From Cristatella mucedo (Eukaryota > Bryozoa > Phylactolaemata > Cristatellidae): 64,000 nucleotides of DNA. A program made the position numbers and the translations under genes. This document shows, one piece after another, positions 21,690 through 32,377 of this stretch (positions within the stretch are counted from its first letter, which is position 1; the number at the start of each line of letters is the position of its first letter). The notes beneath the pieces are model-generated. The model made no database searches. It had not been told where the DNA came from and was given only the letters and a program-made list of their open reading frames with translations. The stretch spans positions 2,951,001-3,015,000 of the forward strand of contig WPIO01000024.1 of assembly GCA_009760855.2 (NCBI GenBank), read 5' to 3'.

Positions 21690-22690
21690 CTTTCTGCATG
21701 TGTTGCTGGCATACACACTTGGGTTTCAGCAAACTTTCTCAAATTTCTTTGCGATAAAGCCAACTGACTAAATACGCTTAGAAAAATGGACTCAAAAATC
21801 GGAACGCTTACAACTGAAAATAGGCTCTGCCAGCATATCTCATGTAGTATATGTGTGAAATGTTGGTGTAGTGGTTCTGGTAGACCTTTTTATAAGACGT
21901 TCACACCAGCTCCACAGTCAAGTCTGATGCTTTCATCCACCCAAAATTGCGACACTTGGGTATTTTTCAAAAGAGATTCTATGTCAAAATTGGTCTTTTG
22001 AGTTTCCGGCATCCCGTCTCTACATCTTTAACTCGTTGCTTACTTACCGATCGGACTGCGAATCAGGCAAAAATTACAGTTGATGTGATGGGAAACTCAG
22101 CAGCTAGGATTTTTTATCTTGAGCCTCTCAGCTACGATATCCCACCACTTCTCGCCGACTTGCTCTAGTTTCTAATCAAGCAGCGTATCGACTTCAAGGA
22201 TCAGCAACTCACTTCTAGGTTCCATCATTCTCCCAATCCAGCCCACCTATCAGAACCAATCCTACACCAGGCTAGGCATATTATCACCCTCTTTTCCGAC
22301 CTCGGTCGTATAGCTATACCTCGAACAAACATAATATTTTATGGTCACCGTGCCTTTAGGTTTTTTATCTTCCAAAGCTTGCAACTCTTTCTTGACTCAC
22401 GTCTCGATATCCCCCAACTCGGTGACATTCAAAAAAGCTTAAACACGCCGGTTTGTGACCCTATTTAGTGGGCCTTTGTGAATCGTCGTTTGCGTGCTTA
22501 CGTGTGCTGACACTCGGTATGCTATGTGTATGTTACCATTTTTAACCTGTTGCCACTTTTCATATCACCTCTAACCAAACCACGTTACGCTTCCTAAAAT
22601 TATGCCTAATAACGCTAATCATTTGTATATGCTGCCTTAACAGCACGTGTTAAGTGCCTTAAAAGACGTTAAATTCTCTCGTCCCTGTGC
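21690..22690 (+). mobile_element. Old LINE-A copy
   Basis: Plus orientation, highly diverged. Recognisable landmarks: 'ctccacagtcaagtctgatg' (21,910), 'cccaccacttctcgccgac' (22,140), 'caagcagcgtatcgacttcaagg' (22,180), the 'YRPSRxxPxF' region (22,370) and a degenerate 3' end at 22,640-22,685. Confidence 0.7.
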
Positions 22691-23435
22691 AACTGTTTTG
22701 TTTGTATACCTCAATATCAGCAGAAGACCGCTAGCAGTGATCACTCCCCCTTGCAGATAGATGTACAATTTCGTGATCAATTCCTCGATCTTTGCCGTGA
22801 ACGTGTTACAAGGGTGATCATGAAGCTGTTCTTAACTGTCGCCTGAGATATTAGTATTATTTAACTTTTTTCTCTACGTTTAACACTAGCTAACCTAAAT
22901 AGTGATGACTTGCGTACGGTCCCTCTCGACAGGGCTCTGAATCATAACGGGGTTCTTCTTATGGCCTTTTTGCTGGCCGACGTATTTGCATCGCTGGCTT
23001 TTCAGTTGGTATTTTCAGCGGTGATCCGACGCAGATGAGCGAGGACTGGCTACTGAGGCAATAATTGAATTTTCAATACATAAGATTATTAACGTGAAAT
23101 GTAGAGCTGGCCTTGCGACTTAAATCACTCGATTTTCGTTAAGCCACCTGTTATGACACTTTTCGTTTCAATTAAAAGCTTTCATGAGCCAAAGTGCTTA
23201 GTCATGTTGCTCGCAGCTTTAAGCTTGTTATTTAAAATTCTACTTGAAGCCTCTGCTGGGGTACATTTCAGTACAGCATTTAGCATCAGCCTGGGCTGTC
23301 GCCCGAAGTCGAATTGATAATACAGCTTTGCGGTTTGCTATAGCATGCGAAACAAAAGATATTACATAAATATATATACACACACATATATGTAATTTAT
23401 TTTACTGATTTCAATAAACATTTTATTTAAATCTA
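22691..23435. other. No feature recognised
   Basis: Non-repetitive, with a short AT/AC microsatellite at about 23,370-23,395. Confidence 0.35.
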
Positions 23436-23585
23436 CAATTCATTTGTTTAGTGCCTTAAGAAAACTTAATCTCTATTCAGGCGCTTCGCATTCGTCAAGG
23501 AGCTCGAGCCCGTGACCTTGGGAGACCTGTGACCTTGGGAGGTCTGGGCGAGCACCTTCACCACTGGGCCTAGCCAGCGCGACAG
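23436..23585 (-). mobile_element. SINE2 copy
   Basis: Minus orientation: 'gtgccttaagaaaacttaatctc...tctattcaggcgctt' (3' hairpin) then the tRNA-like head. The B-box region contains a short internal direct duplication ('gtgaccttgggag' twice at about 23,511 and 23,528). Confidence 0.75.
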
Positions 23586-23700
23586 AACAGTCGATTATTA
23601 AGCGAAATAATCAATCAAAAAATTCATGGAAGGTGGTGACTAATTCGTAATGCTAGTTCCAGACTTTTAATCCTTAGGTTACCTCTATTATTTGACTTGT

Positions 23701-23744
23701 ATTAGTTTGGAATTACACAGATTTTAGTTTGGAATTACACAGAG
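23701..23744. repeat. Short tandem duplication (two 23-bp units)
   Basis: 'tagtttggaattacacag' occurs twice in direct orientation with a 5-base spacer. Confidence 0.9.
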
Positions 23745-24435
23745 ACTTGGAGGATACCGCACGAGAGGCTTCTTTACTTTATTCTAATATCTTATTTGGA
23801 ATTCGGTGAGAACTATGTAGCCATAGCACATGGTGTCACGTAAAAGGGGAACGGAGGAGGAAAGCCAAGTCACGATGGAAGTCGCTGGAGGTAAGTGGCA
23901 CGGATTAAACTACACTATTCTGCAGGAAATTATGTGCCGCCGTCACATTATAAGTACCACGCTACAATAAAACATTTGGAATACTCGTGCTTTAACTCCT
24001 CAAGCCGCACCATTACGGTCTCCTACGAGTGGCTGATAGGCTTACTACCGTACGGATTAGGAATAATGGCTAACATCTGAGGTCAAATGTTTGCAGGGCA
24101 GGCAAGCTGCTCATTAGTTTGTGCAGCTTATAGGGATGGGTCAAAAGACGTGCGCAAATCTATTTACGGCAGATGTGATAGGTGGATTCATAGAACCCCG
24201 TCACTCTCTTGAAAGGCTCCTAGCTAATGGAGAACGGGGTAGAGCCGAGAGAAAAAAGCGGAGGTGGCGATTTACGGTACATCCGGTCACGCTCGCATTA
24301 GACTTCACCAGGACGAGAAATACGCTATGTAAGATCGGACAAGTACAGCCCTACGATTCACCAGAGCCTAAATATCGGTCATTTTTTCTAAATCGCTCTA
24401 ATAGAAAATTGTGATCACTGTCTTTGAATAAAAAA
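23745..24435. other. No firm feature
   Basis: Contains a 97-codon plus-strand frame (24,121-24,414) preceded by a fair acceptor; considered and rejected as a reported exon for lack of further support. Confidence 0.3.
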
Positions 24436-25205
24436 ATAGTAGCTGATTTAACAGCCTCTTTTCTATGGCGATAGAAGAGCTTTCATGGCTAGCTATTATG
24501 CCACTACAGCGGACTATGAATATGGCTGCAAGGCTGGTCTTCAAGTCCCAGCGGTTTGAGCACGTGTCTCCTTTGCTGAAAGAGCTAGAATGGTTGCCGG
24601 TTGAGCAAAGGATACAGAGCAAAGTTCTTGCGCTGACCCACAAGGCCCGCCACGGCTTGGCTCCATACCTAGCTGAACTGCTGCATCAGTTTCAGCCTGT
24701 TCGCGCCCTCAGGTCCTGTGTGGACAATAAATTAGCTGTCCCAATCCTCCGCTTAAAGACAGTTGGCGACAGAAGCTTTAGCTCTGCAGGTCCTAGACTG
24801 TGGAACTCGCTTCCACAATTCTTACGCAACGACATCTACTCTCCAACTGCCGACTATGGCACATCTTTTTCAGCGGTCCTGAACTGCTACTTCTATGCTA
24901 CTCACTACCTCAACTGCTCTCCTAACTCTGCTATGCTTCCCACTTTCTCTTTGTTGCGTGAGACGAAGTCTGTTGGCTACCGAATGCGTACCGAAAGCCG
25001 CTTAGGCTGTGAGTGTGCTATACAAAACTCTCCTGCGTAACACCCACATGGTCTTTATGACTTTGTGGAGTTACTGACGGAGATACATTACATCGCCACC
25101 CCTTGCAGTGGCGATAAAGAATCACCCGCCGCAGGATTGGAATCCACGACTTTGGGACTGAGGTCGTGAAATGCAACCTCCTTAACTAGTTTACTATCAC
25201 GGCTC
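24436..25205 (-). mobile_element. SINE1 copy split by LINE-B
   Basis: The SINE1 3' part is at 24,436-24,493 ('gctgatttaacagcctc', minus) and the rest of the body and tRNA-like head at 25,086-25,205. The breakpoints join the SINE1 body 'ggct' to 'atcgccacc', adjacent in the intact minus copy at 13,240-13,413. The intervening 592 bases are a plus-strand LINE-B. Confidence 0.8.
24494..25085 (+). mobile_element. LINE-B, best-preserved C-terminal frame, inserted in SINE1
   Basis: An open frame of 191 codons (24,465-25,040) reads through the C-terminal region of an L2/CR1-like LINE: 'NMAARLVFKSQRFEHVSPLL', 'LAPYLAELLHQFQPVRALR', 'DNKLAVPILRLKTVGDRSF', 'LWNSLPQFLRNDIYS'. It ends with the LINE-B 3' terminus and a short TTACA-type tail ('gagatacattacat'). 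The reverse transcriptase itself is missing, so this is a 5'-truncated copy. Being uninterrupted by stops, it is the youngest-looking LINE-B here. Confidence 0.9.
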
Positions 25206-25400
25206 ACCAAATACCACCAACAGATCGTCAATTAAAAGGTCAGGGAAAGTACAGTCATCTTTGCTGTCCTGAGTGTTGTTGCTCACACGTATGACAGTAT
25301 TGTCAGCTTACTGGTTTCGTTTGAATGCCAACTGAAACTTACTTTATCCATATTTTATCGCACTTTCACAAGCTATTTAGCAATAGTCTATAGAAAAATC

Positions 25401-25649
25401 TTGGACAGAAAAGTACGATGTAAGATGAAAGAGAAATTTCCTCGGACCTCAGATTTTAAGGCAGACTATTTACGTACCTGTCTAAGAATGTCTGATCTAA
25501 AGGCTTCGAATTCTTTTATCCAGCAAAGACTTCTAAACTTGATTTCTTGCCAGGATAGAATTTTTCTTCCAGTGAATTTTGAAGAGGGGCTAGCAATAAT
25601 TCGCCAAATAACTGCCTCCTGTACCCAATCTGTTCATGGAAAAAATTAA
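25401..25649 (+). CDS. Possible coding segment, unknown
   Basis: 82 open codons ending in TAA. The region 'CLRMSDLKASNSFIQQRLL' and 'FEEGLAIIRQITASCTQ' reads like helical protein. The frame has no ATG start at its beginning (TTG); a CAG at about 25,450 could be an acceptor. Unproven. Confidence 0.25.
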   Translation: MDRKVRCKMKEKFPRTSDFKADYLRTCLRMSDLKASNSFIQQRLLNLISCQDRIFLPVNFEEGLAIIRQITASCTQSVHGKN

Positions 25650-26388
25650 GTGATATACACACTAATTGTGCGGAAATTTCTTAATGATATTCGAAGGTCA
25701 AACTCAGAGTCTGCATAAACTAAAAATTCAGCTTAGTTTAGGCCCAAATACACTGTTCGGGTTATAAAAAGGGTGACAAATAACCAACAATGTAGGTAAT
25801 AATCAAAAACTGAAACCACTCAGCATCTTATCGAGCTAACAATCGCCGTCTCCCAAAGATTGTTGGCAAGTCAAACTGCTCTTCATATTTATGTATATAA
25901 ATACATATATACATATATTCTTAGGGAGTTTTTATGTATTAGTAACTGCATATATTTTTATTATTCATTACCTATATATTCATTACTACAAAATAAAAAT
26001 TCCAAATTCCATATATGGATCACTAGGTTACAGTGGTATCCATCAGCAATAAGATCTAACTGTTGGATTGAAAGCTATGGTATTGACTCAAAAAGGTTAA
26101 TCGGTCACTACTGATTTGATAGTTTCCAGGTATTTGCAAACAGCCCATGAATATTCCTTGAGCTCTTTGCTTAGCATTTTTTATCTTATGCTCCGTTGGG
26201 CTCTTAATCTTTACCATAATTGACTATTTTATCAATAGCCCAATGCACAATGCAAAATTCAAAATACTTCATGACTGGCTATTATGAGTTGTTCAGCTAA
26301 AACCAGGCTTGATAGGGGAATATATTCAGTAAATCATTGGCAATCTCTGTGATGTGGTAATTTCCACATTTGAAACATCATGAAAGAT
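25650..26388. other. No feature recognised
   Basis: AT-rich non-repetitive sequence, 3' of the terminal exon of the minus-strand gene ending at 26,389. Confidence 0.35.
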
Positions 26389-26620
26389 CTAGAGAACCAC
26401 TTTCTGTGCCTCCTCTTTCGTGACACAGTCACGCTGGCTTGCAAAAACATCGCGATCTTTTTCTGTCATGTTTTCTGGATTAGCTAAACTTTTTGACTGA
26501 TGCATTTCACCATTATCTGGTTCCATTGGCCTCGATGTGTTGACTTCAGTACTGTTCTTAGGTGACGTGTCATTTTCAGTCTCCTCCACTTTTTTAAAAA
26601 GTTTGGAGACCATGCCTGAC
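26389..26620 (-). CDS. Gene 1, last exon (C-terminus), membrane protein candidate
   Basis: Minus strand: 'tgttcttgaag' acceptor, one base completing the split codon of the previous exon (31,272-31,785), then 76 codons and TAG (26,389-26,391). The peptide is hydrophilic and rich in Glu, Lys, Asn and Ser ('VSKLFKKVEETENDTSPKN', 'ENMTEKDRDVFASQRDC'), fitting a disordered cytoplasmic tail. An in-frame ATG occurs near its start, so a separate short gene cannot be excluded, but an upstream in-frame TGA and the phase match favour a terminal exon. Exons between this and 31,272 may be missing. Confidence 0.42.
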
Positions 26621-26760
26621 CTTCAAGAACACTAGAGATTAGCGAACCACGTAATTACACTGTTTTCATTAATGACCGATCCAATGCGCCTGCGCTTAGA
26701 GTTGCTTGCGTCTTGTAAGGAAATACTTTTGTGGAGACCGCACAGTCATCCAACTTAGCA

Positions 26761-26832
26761 AATGTAAAACGCCTAGGAAGAGATTGAGTTCTCTGAGGGC
26801 GCTTTATCAAGTACATTATTATTATTATTATA
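26761..26832 (+). mobile_element. Tail-only LINE-A insertion
   Basis: Only the last ~50 bases of LINE-A (hairpin arms 'acgcc' / 'ggcgctttatc' with inner 'agaga'/'tctct') plus an ATT tail. The bases before it do not match LINE-A. Confidence 0.8.
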
Positions 26833-27100
26833 ACACATCTATTTATCACAGCATTTAGTCCACAAGATTCGTCATTTGTGTGCTTATGCGTGCTGTCACT
26901 GTGCATGCCGCCACTAACCAAATTTGCATGCTGATCCTGTACATGCCACCTCTAACTATATTAAGCTTATTGTCGTTGAGCATGCTACAACTACCAAATT
27001 CAACCGTGCTGCATTTGCAGTAAATACAGAGTGGTAAGAAAGAGATTGGATTGTGAGAGGGCGCTATAGCAACTGTATTAGTACTAATTAGATCTGCTAT
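26833..27100 (+). mobile_element. LINE-A 3' UTR and 3' end
   Basis: Begins 'acacatctatttatcacagc', carries both 38-bp-type UTR units and ends at the hairpin region ('gagattggattgtgagaggg'). Placed directly after the tail-only copy in the same orientation. Confidence 0.85.
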
Positions 27101-28679
27101 CTCGAAACGGAGCTGAATTACTGATTGAAAGAAATATCGACGATTGATGAGCCATTACTTCGAGGAAGAGATTATGTTTAAATATAGCGACCTTTCTGTC
27201 GCCAAGATGACAGAATACACATTATTGCAGAACCACCAATAAGTAATATGCTTTATGTGCCTAACTAAACCAGCTTTTTGTTATTTATTAACTGCACTTG
27301 CACCTTAGGATATCGTGAGAGCAGAGGCTGAGCAAGGGGGCAGGGGGCTAGAGGTCACTCCATAGTGAACAGTGGCTTGTGCCAACCCCTCGATCGTCAC
27401 CAGAGAATAAATTACCTCCTGCTTCAACACAACCACTGAGTTCGCATCGAAACAAGCTATTATTTCGCATTTATAATTTGTCATCATGCGGGTCTTATCA
27501 TCCTAAATGAAAATCTAGTGGTTCTTTCACCCTGCATGTAAGAATTTTGGCTATAGCCCCTTAGATACCTATTTAGCCGGTGTTGCCTCGAGATGAAAAT
27601 CCTGGCTTGATCTCTGCATAGGAGTTGGCATTAGAAAAAAGTAGCATGCTAAGAGGGACTTGGATGTTCAACGAGCGCTCCTAATCTCCGGTGGCTATAA
27701 ATTAGCTGAGCACAAGATGCCACTTCCTCCAAGTTTTTAGTTTCTAGAAGATTGCTGATGACTCTAACGCTTACCAGTATTTTGCGGATTTCTTTCGATC
27801 CTTTTCAACATTTTTCTTCCTACAACATTCATTGCAGAGTATAACAGCATGCACATCAAGTTTTATAAAGAGATTAACTTAAAGATTGATCTCTCTAAGG
27901 TATTTAACCTACTGCTCAATGTCGGTGACGACCTCCATCGATACCTTCCTGCCAAGAGTCTGTGAGTTGACTTTTCTGAAGTGAATAATGATATCATGTA
28001 TTATTATTGAAACAAAATTATTATTAATATTTACTTACTTAGCTGATCTTTAAGTCTGCGAGTCCTAACATATAACATAACATTTTTAATCGATCATGCT
28101 GCCTACTCAAGCGACAATCACGAAGCAGAAACTACCCTGGCTAACATGCTAGAGCAAATCTTTTTTCTTTTTGCACACCCCATTTCATCTGTTTGCATAA
28201 TTATAATTATTATCTCTTCATTGATTTATTCAAGCGATGCTTTTCAGTGGCACTTTCCTTCATCAGAAGTTACGGTCACATGATTTTCCAGCCTGCCAAC
28301 TAGTAACGGTACGAATTCACTCAGCTATTCGTACCTTTTTCCGCATAATCATACTTTGTGTCTTATGGCAGTGAGTGACACAGCACCTTAATTGAGAATT
28401 AGTCCGTTTACGGTGCTGTACCAACAGCACGTTACTTGTTATCGTTATTTTCTTCAAAGCCGATTAAGCTAGGTGGATCATATTTTAGAAGCCTGAGATT
28501 GTTTAGGTCTTAAAAATCGATCGCCTTCATAAACCACAACATGGTAAATCCCTGTTGGAGTGCACTCAACTTAGATCGGTAATTTGTAATTTTGTATGCG
28601 AGTCATTGACTGAAAAAGTTAGTCAGCCCATCAGACGCATTTCTGACGTCACGTACGAAGTTATTCCCAGCGTGATACT
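27101..28679. other. No firm feature; intron of gene 1 in the model
   Basis: Mostly non-repetitive. A 60-codon minus-strand frame from ATG at 27,487 was noticed without splice support. Between about 27,820 and 28,010 there are faint LINE-like phrases that could not be aligned. Confidence 0.3.
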
Positions 28680-28753
28680 TATAGTATAACTAAACTAAGA
28701 CGTTACATTTCTAACCTATAGTATAACTAAACTAAGACGTTACATTTCTAATG
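28680..28753. repeat. Tandem duplication, two 37-bp units
   Basis: Two copies starting at 28,680 and 28,717, identical apart from the last bases. Confidence 0.93.
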
Positions 28754-28934
28754 AGTGACAAGCCACAATAAAAAAGGTGAAATAATTTACTAATTGAAAA
28801 ATCTAGCTATAACACTCTCTTTTGCTTCGAAAAGAAAATCTAGTCTTCCAATAACTTAATAAGCAGAGGTGCATGTGATGGAATGTAACTTTTACCTTAA
28901 CTCGGAGTAGCCACAAATACTCCCTGGGTATTAA

Positions 28935-29054
28935 GCCGTAGAGTTTTCCATAGCTCACCAATAGTGACATTCGGTACGGCTTCGGTTAACAACAGACTTC
29001 ATCTCACGCACCAAAGGAAAACTTAAGAAGCAGAGGTGAGTCAGGCAGGCACGT

Positions 29055-29095
<41 letters not shown>

Positions 29096-29480
29096 GCTTG
29101 GAAGTATTATCTAATTACGTCTCAAAATATTGTGCTAAAATCGGCAGCAAGACAGCTGTGTCACTGCAAAAGAACTCTAGAAGTGAGTTCCATAGTCTAG
29201 GACCGGAAGGACGAAAGCTTCTGAGGTGCAGTTCGCCTAGATATGAGGAATCCAAGCGATGTTTGGCCTTTAGAGTCGGCGTAAGAACTTAACTCTGTAA
29301 CTGTCTATAAACTGGAAGTCATTGAAACTCCTTCAGCAAAGGAGACACGTGGCTGACCATCTGAAAATTGTGCAACATCCTGGTATCAATATTTATCACC
29401 AGCTGTAGCTGCCTACTAGTTTTGTTTGGCAGGGCCAGCCACAGTAGAATAAGAATAGTTTAGCATAGGCATAAACAGAG
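28935..29480 (-). mobile_element. Degenerate LINE-B copy with GA expansion
   Basis: Minus orientation landmarks: 'aacagacttcatctcacgca' (28,990), 'gagttccatagtctaggacc' (29,185), 'ggagacacgtggctgacc' (29,340). A (GA)n run occupies 29,057-29,092 where other copies have 'aaagagaaagtgg'. Confidence 0.75.
29057..29092. repeat. (GA)n microsatellite inside LINE-B
   Basis: About 18 GA units, continuous. Confidence 0.95.
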
Positions 29481-29762
29481 AGCTAATTAAAGATTCAGAA
29501 ACTGATCACGGTTTTCAAGTTTTGGAAACTTGCTCTGTAAAAGACAAAGAAGTTATAAAATGAAATCCACAGTTTCTGCTTGACGGAAATGTATCATCAT
29601 AACACTTAAAAACGTATTTTTAAGAGAGTTGAACACTGGAAATAGTGTACATGAAACTCAATAGTATGAGTTTCAGTAAATATTAGGCAAACGGAGCGGT
29701 TTTTCCCCTTTTTACTTTGTAAGTACAAGCTACTCTGCTATTAACCGAGCCTATACCATCCG

Positions 29763-30062
29763 CCGAGCTGGTTTGATTCAGTGGTTAAAGTGCTGCCCCC
29801 GACCAAGATCTGGATCAGGTCGTGGGCTTGAGTCCCGAGGTATACGTGATTAAATGTAAATAAATATAATTTATTTGTATAGCGCCCTAAGAGAATTCTA
29901 TCTCTATTCAGGTGCTTCAATTTTGCCACAAGGCTCGAGACCACGACCTCGGCCAGTCGTTGATTGTGGTGAGCACATTAATCACTCGGCCAAACCAGCT
30001 TGGCGAATAGAGATGCGCCTGAATAGAGATTAAGTTCTCTTCGGGCGCTATACAAATGTATT
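29763..30062 (+). mobile_element. SINE2 (plus) interrupted by an inverted SINE2
   Basis: The plus-strand tRNA-like head lies at 29,763-29,848 (A box 'gattcagtggttaaagtg', B box 'gggcttgagtcccga'), and the matching plus-strand 3' hairpin end at about 30,006-30,062 ('gcgcctgaatagagattaag...cgggcgctatacaaatg'). Between them is a complete minus-strand SINE2. Confidence 0.8.
29849..30005 (-). mobile_element. SINE2 nested inside SINE2
   Basis: Minus orientation: AT-rich tail (29,850-29,880), 3' hairpin ('agcgccctaagagaattc...tctattcaggtgctt'), then the tRNA-like head down to 'aaaccagct', which is the reverse complement of the start of the outer copy. Confidence 0.82.
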
Positions 30063-30099
30063 CCGTTTATGCACTCATATCAAAATTGAGGGAAACCTG

Positions 30100-31195
30100 A
30101 TGCTTAAATGGCGCTGAATCTGCACGAAATCTAGGTGTCCTCTTCTAAAGTAACTATTAATTAGACGTATACATCAGCTCCACAGTTAAGTCTGCCTTCC
30201 TTCAGCTACAGAACATTTCTCAAATTTGAACTTGTTTAGAAAGAGATGCTAAGTCTAAATTGGTCAATGCATTTGTGACATCCCGTCTTGACTTCTCTGA
30301 CTTACTGCTTGTTGGTAATAATAATATCAATAATAAAAGTACATTTGTATTGCGCTCTCGGAGGAGCTAAAGAATTAAGGGGCGTAAAAGTGAGTTAAGA
30401 AACCTTGAAGTTTATGCGTTACCTGATTGGAAGCTGTGCAGGTTGGAATGAAGAGGTGTTATTTAGCCACTGGCACCACTCACGACAGGCAAGCCTAGCT
30501 ATAGTTTTTCACGAGCTGTAAGTGCCTGATTGCACATCTGGTAGACCAACAAGCATTGACTTATAGAAGTTCAGACGTGATGTTGCAAATGCATATACCA
30601 AGTAAGATGTGGTATCCCTGTCTCAACAAGTCCAAATTGTAGCAAGGTCACGTAGCTGAAAGTTGGCAGGCTTGACTGTGGAGCTGATATGTCCTCTAAT
30701 GAAACATCACTCTGGAACATGGCACCTATATTTTGTGAAGATTCAACTAGATATATGTTTGCAGAGCCGATTTTGAATGTTAACGTGTCTAATTTATAAA
30801 TCGCACTTGGTTTGCCCTTAACTATTAAGTTGGTTTGATCATCGTGCAATTTGGTTTATATTTTATCCATGCGTGGAACTTACTTTCGATCAACTTCATA
30901 ACATCCCCTGACTCGGCAAAATTTAAAAATATGCTAAAATGCATCTATTTATTACATTATTTAGTGGGTCAATTTTTTTAGTCCTTTGCATGCTTATGCG
31001 TGCTGTCAGTGTCCATGCGGCCTAACCGTATTTGCATTCTGATCCAACGGAGGTCGCATCTAATGATATGCTTGCTATCCTTGATCAAGCTACCACGAAC
31101 TGTTTCATCAGCCTACCTTCACCGCATACGTAAAGTGCCTGGCAAGAGATTAAGATCTCTGGGATCACTATTAATTTATTACCCTTAATATTAGG
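30100..31195 (+). mobile_element. LINE-A (plus) interrupted by a minus-strand LINE-A
   Basis: Left part 30,100-30,315 covers the 'ESARNLGVLF...TSRLDFS' region. The right part 30,861-31,195 covers 'WNLLSINFITSPDSAKF' and the 3' UTR and hairpin region. About 550 bases of the host copy are missing at the breakpoint. Confidence 0.75.
30316..30860 (-). mobile_element. LINE-A fragment with deleted 3' UTR, nested
   Basis: Minus orientation: ATT tail and terminal bases (30,316-30,365), then directly the coding end at about 30,366 ('aagaattaaggggcgtaaaag'), so the 3' UTR is missing. A minus-strand frame at 30,571-30,849 contains 'DQTNLIVKGKPSAIYKLDTL'. Confidence 0.75.
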
Positions 31196-31271
31196 AATCT
31201 TACAGTGAGCTGTCTATTGTTTTAATTGAACGGAGGCTAGATCTTTTTACTGCATAACTTGGCCTACTTAC

Positions 31272-31785
31272 TCTTTTGCATCTCCAAACATCATGCTCGG
31301 CCTCCTAAAAGTATTCTGGACCTTGGCTGCTGATGATATTGCAGAAGCCAAGCCTTTAAAAGTCAGCTTGGATGGCTTTCCTACGACCACGGAAGCGGGC
31401 GATTGGAATTCAGCTGGTGCGAGCCCTTGCAAAGCCTGTGGATAAACCATTGCACCCGTCATCATTGTCGGGGCGATCATCGCCGGACCCTGCATTCGAG
31501 CCATAAGCTTGGCGATCCAGGCATCACGAATTCTCCGCCTCAGTAATGAAGTCGCAGCGGCATATTGCGTTGCACTTGACAGCTGGTAAGCCTTTGCCAT
31601 TTCCAAAGATCTAAAAGGCGTTGGCATTAATTTGCCGTCTCCGTTTTTTGAAGCTGTTGGTTCAGCGACACTGTTGTGCAGTGACTCGGTTACTGAGAGG
31701 CGATCGTGGCGATCACTTTCGTTAGTGTATTCGTTGAGACAGTATTCGAAGGTTGCCGTGTCCCATGACGGTAAAGACCGATCAT
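31272..31785 (-). CDS. Gene 1, large exon of an unknown membrane-protein candidate
   Basis: This is the longest non-repeat frame on its strand. Minus-strand acceptor 'gaaagttttaggtcag'; two bases complete the split codon from the exon at 32,207-32,321; then 170 codons; then AAAGA/GTAAGT, a strong donor. Composition is protein-like: an acidic start ('RSLPSWDTATFEYCLNEYTN'), a basic stretch ('SLLRRRIRDAWIAKLMARMQ'), a Met/Ala/Pro-rich middle, and a basic Ser/Arg end ('AKVQNTFRRPSMMFGDAK') resembling a kinase site. No membrane helix in this exon. An upstream AG at 31,791 is an alternative start but breaks phase. In the model it is the main part of the cytoplasmic region. Introns around it hold a LINE-A tail (32,020-32,110) and the LINE/SINE nests. 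No family was recognised. Confidence 0.58.
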
Positions 31786-32019
31786 CTGACCTAAAACTTT
31801 CAACAATAGTTTTCACATTCAGAGAGACACACGAAACTGTGACTTTGTGTCAAGCTAGGCTGGTCACGAGGAACTTTGACAAGCCTATCGAACGATTCGT
31901 TTGCAGATCCTCTAGATGGCTCCGTTTAAACAAGGTGACCGCCAGCTTCCCTCGAAAAATTTCTGCACTAAGCAATTTGCATAGTAGAATTACTGAAACC
32001 GCTTTCTGTACTCAAGTCG

Positions 32020-32075
32020 AATGTAAAGTGACTAGAAAAAGATTGAGTTCTCTGAGGGCCCTTTATCAAGTGCAC

Positions 32076-32110
<35 letters not shown>
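32020..32110 (+). mobile_element. Tail-only LINE-A insertion with long TTA tail
   Basis: Begins 'aatgtaaagtgactagaaa', contains only the terminal hairpin region and a (TTA)n tail to about 32,110. Lies in an intron of gene 1. Confidence 0.82.
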
Positions 32111-32111
<1 letters not shown>

Positions 32112-32206
32112 GTCTTATGAGGATGGACATTACTACTTAACTTGTAAGATACTATGATCAGGCGAAGTTATATTTTAAAACTTATTATAACTTAGGGATG
32201 AATTAC

Positions 32207-32321
32207 CGTGGAGCTCAGGTACATTTTGTAATTCTTGGTCATCGATTCGTGTAATGCATAAGCAATAGTGAGGAACTGTGATCCTGAGCTTGGAACTAGG
32301 TACCACAATAACAGTGCCTAT
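32207..32321 (-). CDS. Gene 1, internal exon
   Basis: Minus strand: strong acceptor 'cttattttgtttaccag', 38 codons in phase 0 including 'GTVIVVPSSKLRITVPHYC' and 'CITRIDDQELQNVPEL', donor G/GTAATT. It ends in phase 1, which fits the next exon at 31,785. Confidence 0.5.
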
Positions 32322-32377
32322 CTGGTAAACAAAATAAGCTGGTTGACTGCCGATCATTTCACTTCCAATCACACTAA

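Noticed and set aside
24121..24414. 97-codon plus-strand frame with basic composition
   Set aside because: One fair acceptor but no ATG, no clear donor, and adjacent to a SINE/LINE nest.
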